Below, in pieces: positions 60,308 through 64,000 of a stretch of DNA of 64,000 bases. Location of the stretch: contig NC_014212.1 in the NCBI RefSeq assembly GCF_000092125.1, forward strand, positions 454,001 to 518,000. The letters are read 5' to 3'. The notes beneath the pieces are model-generated. The model had not been told where the DNA came from, ran no database searches, and saw nothing but the letters and a program-made list of their open reading frames with translations. The stretch's first letter is position 1, and the number at the start of each line of letters is the position of its first letter. The translations under genes and the position numbers were made by a program. Origin of the DNA: Allomeiothermus silvanus DSM 9946. Lineage in GTDB: Bacteria > Deinococcota > Deinococci > Deinococcales > Thermaceae.

Positions 60308-61299
60308 GAACGGTCGATCCCCTATCGGGACGCTCTGCGCCCGTACACCGGCGGGTGGGGCTTCTCCTTCCGTGGATCATGGCCCTGAGCCTGGCCCAGG
60401 GGGTGGACTGCTCGAGCGTCCCGCCCTCGGTCATCCCCGACCTGAATGCCCGGCCCACGCTCTTTGTGAGCGTAACCCCCGGGGGGCTGGCCGCGCCGGG
60501 GAGCTTCTCCGTACAGGCCGGGGCGCGGGCCTACGTAATGGGCGCGAGCCTCTCGGTGCGAGGGGAGCTGCGCTGGGGGGACTACGGCCCCCAGGTGCTG
60601 GCTAGCTGGAGCGCTTCCCCTACCGGGGGCGCTACTTTCGGCCCCCTCAGTTCGAGCGCTAATGGGATCTACACCTTCACCCTTATCGCCACGGTCTGCT
60701 ACCGGCTGAACGGGGTGCTGGTGGGCGAAACCCTCACCCAGGAGGCTAAGGGGAGCGTCTACATCCCCTGGCGAACCGCCAATCTGCCCTGGCTCTTATG
60801 GCGGGAGGCCGAGGCGGCCAACTACATCCGGGGCCTGGCCAACGACGTGAACGCGGGGCGGCCCATGTTCATCGAGGGCCTGGTCACCGGCCTGAACGAG
60901 CCGCTGCGGGCGGTGCTGCGAGACTACCTGCTGAAGGGGTATCTCAACCGGGATGGGACCTACCCGCCCGCGTGCTCGGGAATCTGCTACGCCATCGCGC
61001 CGGTGCAGATGCGGCTTTACGCGGTGCAGGGCGTGGGGGGGCTGTTTCAGCAGGGGTGGGCCAGCCTGGGGCTCTACGGCGGCCAGAAGGACAGCCGCTC
61101 CTACGAGCTCGGGACGAAGGGGGTGGCCGGGGTGCTCATCGTGCGGGGCTACCGGCACGACTACATCCTGCTGTCGGGGAGGGGCGACTTCAGCGACGAG
61201 GTGCAGGTGATCGAGATGCCCAAAGGCGGGGCTGAGCTCTTCCGCAAGGCCCTCGCCCTTTCGGCCCTGCAATCCCAGGCGCAGGAGGTGCAGCCATGA
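60304..61299 (+). CDS. exported ICE protein, 331 aa, with a B repeat before its signal peptide
   Basis: ATG overlaps the preceding stop (ATGA). The first 15 residues (MRTVDPLSGRSAPVH) are encoded by a B repeat; only then follows RRVGLLLPWIMALSLAQG, a normal signal peptide. The insertion thus lengthened the n-region. The mature protein is beta-rich (TLFVSVTPGGLAAPGSFSVQAGARAYV) with a helical middle and CSGIC. No family recognised. It may still be exported. Confidence 0.55.
   Translation: MRTVDPLSGRSAPVHRRVGLLLPWIMALSLAQGVDCSSVPPSVIPDLNARPTLFVSVTPGGLAAPGSFSVQAGARAYVMGASLSVRGELRWGDYGPQVLASWSASPTGGATFGPLSSSANGIYTFTLIATVCYRLNGVLVGETLTQEAKGSVYIPWRTANLPWLLWREAEAANYIRGLANDVNAGRPMFIEGLVTGLNEPLRAVLRDYLLKGYLNRDGTYPPACSGICYAIAPVQMRLYAVQGVGGLFQQGWASLGLYGGQKDSRSYELGTKGVAGVLIVRGYRHDYILLSGRGDFSDEVQVIEMPKGGAELFRKALALSALQSQAQEVQP
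60311..60351 (+). repeat. B-family repeat (B8) at a gene start
   Basis: CGGTCGATCCCCTATCGGG with ACGCTC-tgc-GCCCGTACACCGG; the second stem is imperfect here (one arm like B1, the other like B7). Confidence 0.85.
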
Positions 61300-62531
61300 G
61301 ATGGGCGGTCGGTGTATTTCTGCTGGGACTCGCGGCGGCCCAGGTCAGCCCCGCAGGGGCTACCTTGCCCACCAGCGGCAGCCTCAGCGACCTGTCCGGC
61401 CTCAGGAGCGTGCTGAACGCGCCGGGGGAACTGCACCTGGTGGTGCCGCAGATTACCCCGTGGGCGCTCAGGCTGCGGGAGTGGCGCACGGCGGGGCCCA
61501 CGACCTTCTACATCCCGCAGTCGGAGGCCCGCAAATACTGCGGCAGCACGCTCCCCATCCGGGTGCTCCCCGGCGGCGTGAAGGAGCCGGTGGGCTTCAT
61601 CGTGGGGCAGGGAGGCACCCTGGAGGGCATCGCCCTCCGGGGCCTGGGGCTCATCTACGACCCGGGGTGGGCCGAGAACGACCGCATCGCGCTGTGGATG
61701 GGCCTCTCGGGGCCACGGACGGGGCGGGCCTGGGTGGAGGGTAGCTGGACGGGCAGCCTCACCGCGCGGGTGGAGTTCCAGGTGACCGAGCGCTACCTGG
61801 GTGATCCCGTCACGACAAGCTATCTGTTCAATCACCCCTGGGACGGGCGGATCGGGGACGTGCGGGTGCAGGGGTATGACCCCTACCGCATCTACGGCGG
61901 GGAACCCCTCGCCCTGGTGGAACCGAGCGGGACCGCGCGGGGCGACTGCACGCTGCGCTCGCGCACGGCGCTGGTGGAGGTAGGGGTGGACACCGCCCGG
62001 ACGAGCCGGTACACGGGGGCGCTGGGGAACAACCATACCTTCTCCTTCGACCCCGGCACGGGGGTGGAGACCTTCCGCTCGGTGGAGTACGCCGCGGATT
62101 GCGGGTGGTTTGGTTGTGGCTGGCGCGGGTACTACATCTACGACCTCCAGGGGCGCTACCGGGGCAGCGGCTCGGGCACCCAGTGTGGGTGGAGCTGGTG
62201 TACGGAGGCCAGCATCTATCCCCGGCTCTTCGAGACCCGCAAGACCCAGGAGGAGGTCACCGCCCGCATCCGGCCCTGGCTCGAGCGCACCGTGTGGCAG
62301 CCCCAGGGCACCTTTCCGGTGGAGCCGGGGGGGATCGTGCGGGTGAACGGGGCGGTCTACCAGATACCGGGGCTGGAAGGCTACGGGAGGAGGCCCCAGG
62401 GGGTGGGTCTCGAGTGGATGCGAGGAGAGCCCTTCGTGAGCTACCTGGCCCGGGCTACCGGGATCATGGGCGGTGAGGTGTACCGGGGGCAGGTGGTGAG
62501 CTTACAAGAATATTGTACGAATATAAGGTAA
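61296..62531 (+). CDS. exported Cys-rich ICE protein, 411 aa
   Basis: Signal peptide (MRWAVGVFLLGLAAAQ) followed by a C-like repeat encoding SPAGATLP. The mature chain is beta-rich, with paired cysteines (DCTLRS, DCGWFGCGW, QCGWSWC) that probably form disulfides, and many aromatic/Gly segments. No family recognised; last gene of the exported block before the SLH protein. Overlaps the previous gene by 4 bp. Confidence 0.55.
   Translation: MRWAVGVFLLGLAAAQVSPAGATLPTSGSLSDLSGLRSVLNAPGELHLVVPQITPWALRLREWRTAGPTTFYIPQSEARKYCGSTLPIRVLPGGVKEPVGFIVGQGGTLEGIALRGLGLIYDPGWAENDRIALWMGLSGPRTGRAWVEGSWTGSLTARVEFQVTERYLGDPVTTSYLFNHPWDGRIGDVRVQGYDPYRIYGGEPLALVEPSGTARGDCTLRSRTALVEVGVDTARTSRYTGALGNNHTFSFDPGTGVETFRSVEYAADCGWFGCGWRGYYIYDLQGRYRGSGSGTQCGWSWCTEASIYPRLFETRKTQEEVTARIRPWLERTVWQPQGTFPVEPGGIVRVNGAVYQIPGLEGYGRRPQGVGLEWMRGEPFVSYLARATGIMGGEVYRGQVVSLQEYCTNIR
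61344..61367 (+). repeat. C-like repeat (C9)
   Basis: GTCAGCCCC-gca-GGGGCTACCTTG, close to C5; lies right after a signal peptide. Confidence 0.7.
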
Positions 62532-62540
62532 TATGTTATT
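62527..62540. promoter_or_regulatory. putative repressor operator O5
   Basis: GGTAATATGTTATT matches the O2 palindrome at 11 of 14 positions and ends 3 bases before the SLH gene start codon. Confidence 0.45.
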
Positions 62541-62543
62541 GCT

Positions 62544-63944
62544 ATGCTTTCACGAGAAAACCGCTGGCTGTTGGCAAAAACCGCTTTTTCTGTTTGGAGT
62601 GTCAGTCTAGGACTGGCCCTGGCCCAGCAGGCGCCCTTCACGGATGTCCTTCCCACCCTGGAGGACATCCGTTTCCTGTACCAGAAGGGCATCGTCCAGG
62701 GCTACCCGGACGGCACGTTTCGGGGTAAGGAGTATATGACGCGCTACCAGGCCGCCGCCATGCTTTACCGGGCCTACCTGGTCTTTGCCGACGACGTGGC
62801 GAAGCGGGTGAAGGAAGCCCTGACCCAGGACTCCCAGGCCAGGCTCGAGGAAGCCCTCTCCGCCATCGAGGAACTTAAGGAAGGGTTGCGAATCGTGCAG
62901 GAGGCGCTTGGCGACTACCCCGAGGTCAGGGCCAACCTGGAGGAGACCCGCAAGAACGTGGAGGGGCTGGCCGAGGAACTGGCCCAGGTGTCCAGCCAGA
63001 TGGTCACCCGGGAGGAAATCGGAGACCTCATCGCCTCGGTGGGGTCGCTGGAGAACCTCATCCAGCGGGGCGAGGACGGGTTGCGGGCGCTTCAGATCAA
63101 GGTGAACGTGCTGGAAGCGGCCTTGCGGGACCTCGAGGGGCGCTATCAGGCCGGTCAGGGGGAGCTCAACAAGAAGGTCTATGACCTCGGCGGGCGGGTG
63201 GACGCCCTGGAGAAGCAGGGAAAGAACCGTCCGAAGCTCACCGTGGGGGGTTCGGTGGGCCTCTCGGACGGAGGGCCGGACGGGGAGGTGTTCGTCCGGG
63301 GCGAGAAGGAAGGCGTCCGGCTCACCGGACGGGTGAACCCGGACGGGGTGCAGGTACGGGCTGAGGGGGGCGGGCTCACCCTCGAGCACGTCCAGAAAGG
63401 TGGGGTGTCCGAGAGCCGGGCCGGGTACCGACTGTTCGAGGGGGTGGCCCTGGGACTGGAGTTGGGGTATGGCGACTCGGCCTTCGGAGTGGCCCGGCTC
63501 ATCCATGAGGCGGACGGGGGCCTGATCCCCGGCGTGGTAGCCGAGGCCGGGGTGGGGGCGGGCTTCCACCAGGGCAGCCTCTCGCGCAACCTGCTCTTCG
63601 CGCGGGCGGGCTACCGCTTCGGCAGCGTGACACCCAGCCTGGGGTACTACCGTTACCAGGGGGAGGAGCCCTACAGCCTGCTGGAAGGTCGGCTCGACTG
63701 GCAGGCCGACTTCGGTGCGCTAGGGGGGTACTACCGGCTGGTGGCCTTCCCCGGAAGTGGAAACCGGGGCAGCGAGTATGGGGTGCGCTTCACCTCGAGC
63801 ACCAACCCCTTCGTGGAGTTCGGGGTGCGGGGAGCGAACGGGCTGGTGGCGGGCGAGCCGGGCAGCTTCAGCTTCCGTTACCGGGACGCCAGCATTACCA
63901 CCACCGCCTTTACCGTGCGGGTAGGGTACAAGCTGGAGTTCTAG
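62544..63944 (+). CDS. SLH-domain outer-membrane protein (SlpA/porin type)
   Basis: 466 residues: signal peptide, one SLH domain (FTDVLPTLEDIRFLYQKGIVQGYPDGTFRG, ~31-75), a long coiled coil (~85-225) and a C-terminal beta-barrel-like region ending in VGYKLEF with a terminal Phe. This is the plan of Deinococcus-Thermus SlpA-like proteins that link the outer membrane to the cell wall. Carriage on the ICE suggests an envelope adaptor for the transfer machinery or surface exclusion (inference). O5 lies at its start. Confidence 0.85.
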   Translation: MLSRENRWLLAKTAFSVWSVSLGLALAQQAPFTDVLPTLEDIRFLYQKGIVQGYPDGTFRGKEYMTRYQAAAMLYRAYLVFADDVAKRVKEALTQDSQARLEEALSAIEELKEGLRIVQEALGDYPEVRANLEETRKNVEGLAEELAQVSSQMVTREEIGDLIASVGSLENLIQRGEDGLRALQIKVNVLEAALRDLEGRYQAGQGELNKKVYDLGGRVDALEKQGKNRPKLTVGGSVGLSDGGPDGEVFVRGEKEGVRLTGRVNPDGVQVRAEGGGLTLEHVQKGGVSESRAGYRLFEGVALGLELGYGDSAFGVARLIHEADGGLIPGVVAEAGVGAGFHQGSLSRNLLFARAGYRFGSVTPSLGYYRYQGEEPYSLLEGRLDWQADFGALGGYYRLVAFPGSGNRGSEYGVRFTSSTNPFVEFGVRGANGLVAGEPGSFSFRYRDASITTTAFTVRVGYKLEF

Positions 63945-63953
63945 GAGGCGGCG

Positions 63954-64000
63954 TTGAAAAGGTTTGTTGTTCTCGGGGGGGCCGCGCTGGCCCTCCTGAT
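63954..64000 (+). CDS. start of a further exported protein (cut by the window end)
   Basis: TTG 63954 with AGGAGGCG 3-10 bases upstream begins a signal-peptide-like sequence (LKRFVVLGGAALALL). Only 15 codons are visible. Confidence 0.5.
   Translation, partial: MKRFVVLGGAALALL

Larger units (their letters stand above)
32750..64000. mobile_element. integrative and conjugative element (left 31 kb), serine-recombinase type, in comM
   Basis: The segment holds a large serine recombinase at its left edge, CI/Cro-like regulators, a primase-helicase with an iteron cluster, and a set of type IV secretion genes (VirB2, B3, B4, B5-like, B6, B10-like, D4, B1-like, an ATPase and TraU-like). There are no capsid, tail or terminase genes, which argues against a prophage. 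No relaxase is seen in this part. The element runs past the window end. It alone carries the A-D palindromic repeats. Confidence 0.9.

Noticed and set aside
32750-64000. Prophage
   Set aside because: No terminase, portal, capsid or tail genes; instead a full set of T4SS components.

Overview
The window looks like chromosome of a Thermaceae bacterium, most likely a Meiothermus-type species. It is GC-rich, the hexamer CTCGAG recurs throughout, several genes have a -10 box only a few bases before the ATG (leaderless), and the respiratory cluster has the fbcC-D-F-B order known from Thermus. The species name is inference.

Positions 1-32767 are ordinary chromosome with many scars. In order: the end of a TRAP solute-binding protein, a small membrane protein, TRAP permeases dctM/dctQ and an MFS transporter; an IS481-family element beside a tRNA-Arg; a GH3 beta-glucosidase missing its catalytic half, directly behind a LacI-type regulator; two sugar-metabolism genes with an operator upstream; an internally deleted IS5-type element that removed the front of a response regulator; DinB-like, SDR, broken amine oxidase, AcuI-like and frameshifted VOC genes; the cytochrome bc cluster; a sugar ABC transporter (two permeases, two paralogous binding proteins) with a TIM-barrel isomerase; a P-loop protein, an enolase-superfamily enzyme, a HAD phosphatase, an MFS carrier and a kynureninase-like enzyme; and the 5' part of comM.

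From about 32750 to the end lies the left part of an integrative and conjugative element (ICE). A large serine recombinase has inserted it into comM exactly at the codons for Met-Asn-Pro-Cys-Pro-Cys. Behind the recombinase are a repressor and a divergent Cro-like gene, a P4-type primase-helicase followed by an iteron-like cluster (putative replication origin), accessory genes including a HEPN-motif membrane protein, and a type IV secretion system: VirB10-like (split at a C7 run), VirB2, VirB3, VirB4, VirB5-like, VirB6, VirD4, VirB1-like transglycosylase, a SpoIIIAA/Ycf45-type ATPase in the VirB11 position, a TraU-like protein and several exported proteins. The right end, the comM remainder and any relaxase are not in the window.

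The most unusual feature is a set of about 28 short palindromic repeats in four related families (A-D here), confined to the ICE. They lie inside its protein-coding genes, in frame, at N-termini, linkers and C-termini. Several are nested in the hairpin loop of another copy, with net insert lengths divisible by three. Stem bases covary while flanks stay constant. The closest known analogue is the Rickettsia palindromic elements. A second ICE-wide signal is a GGTAATATATTACC-like palindrome at four to five promoters, probably the operator of the ICE repressor.
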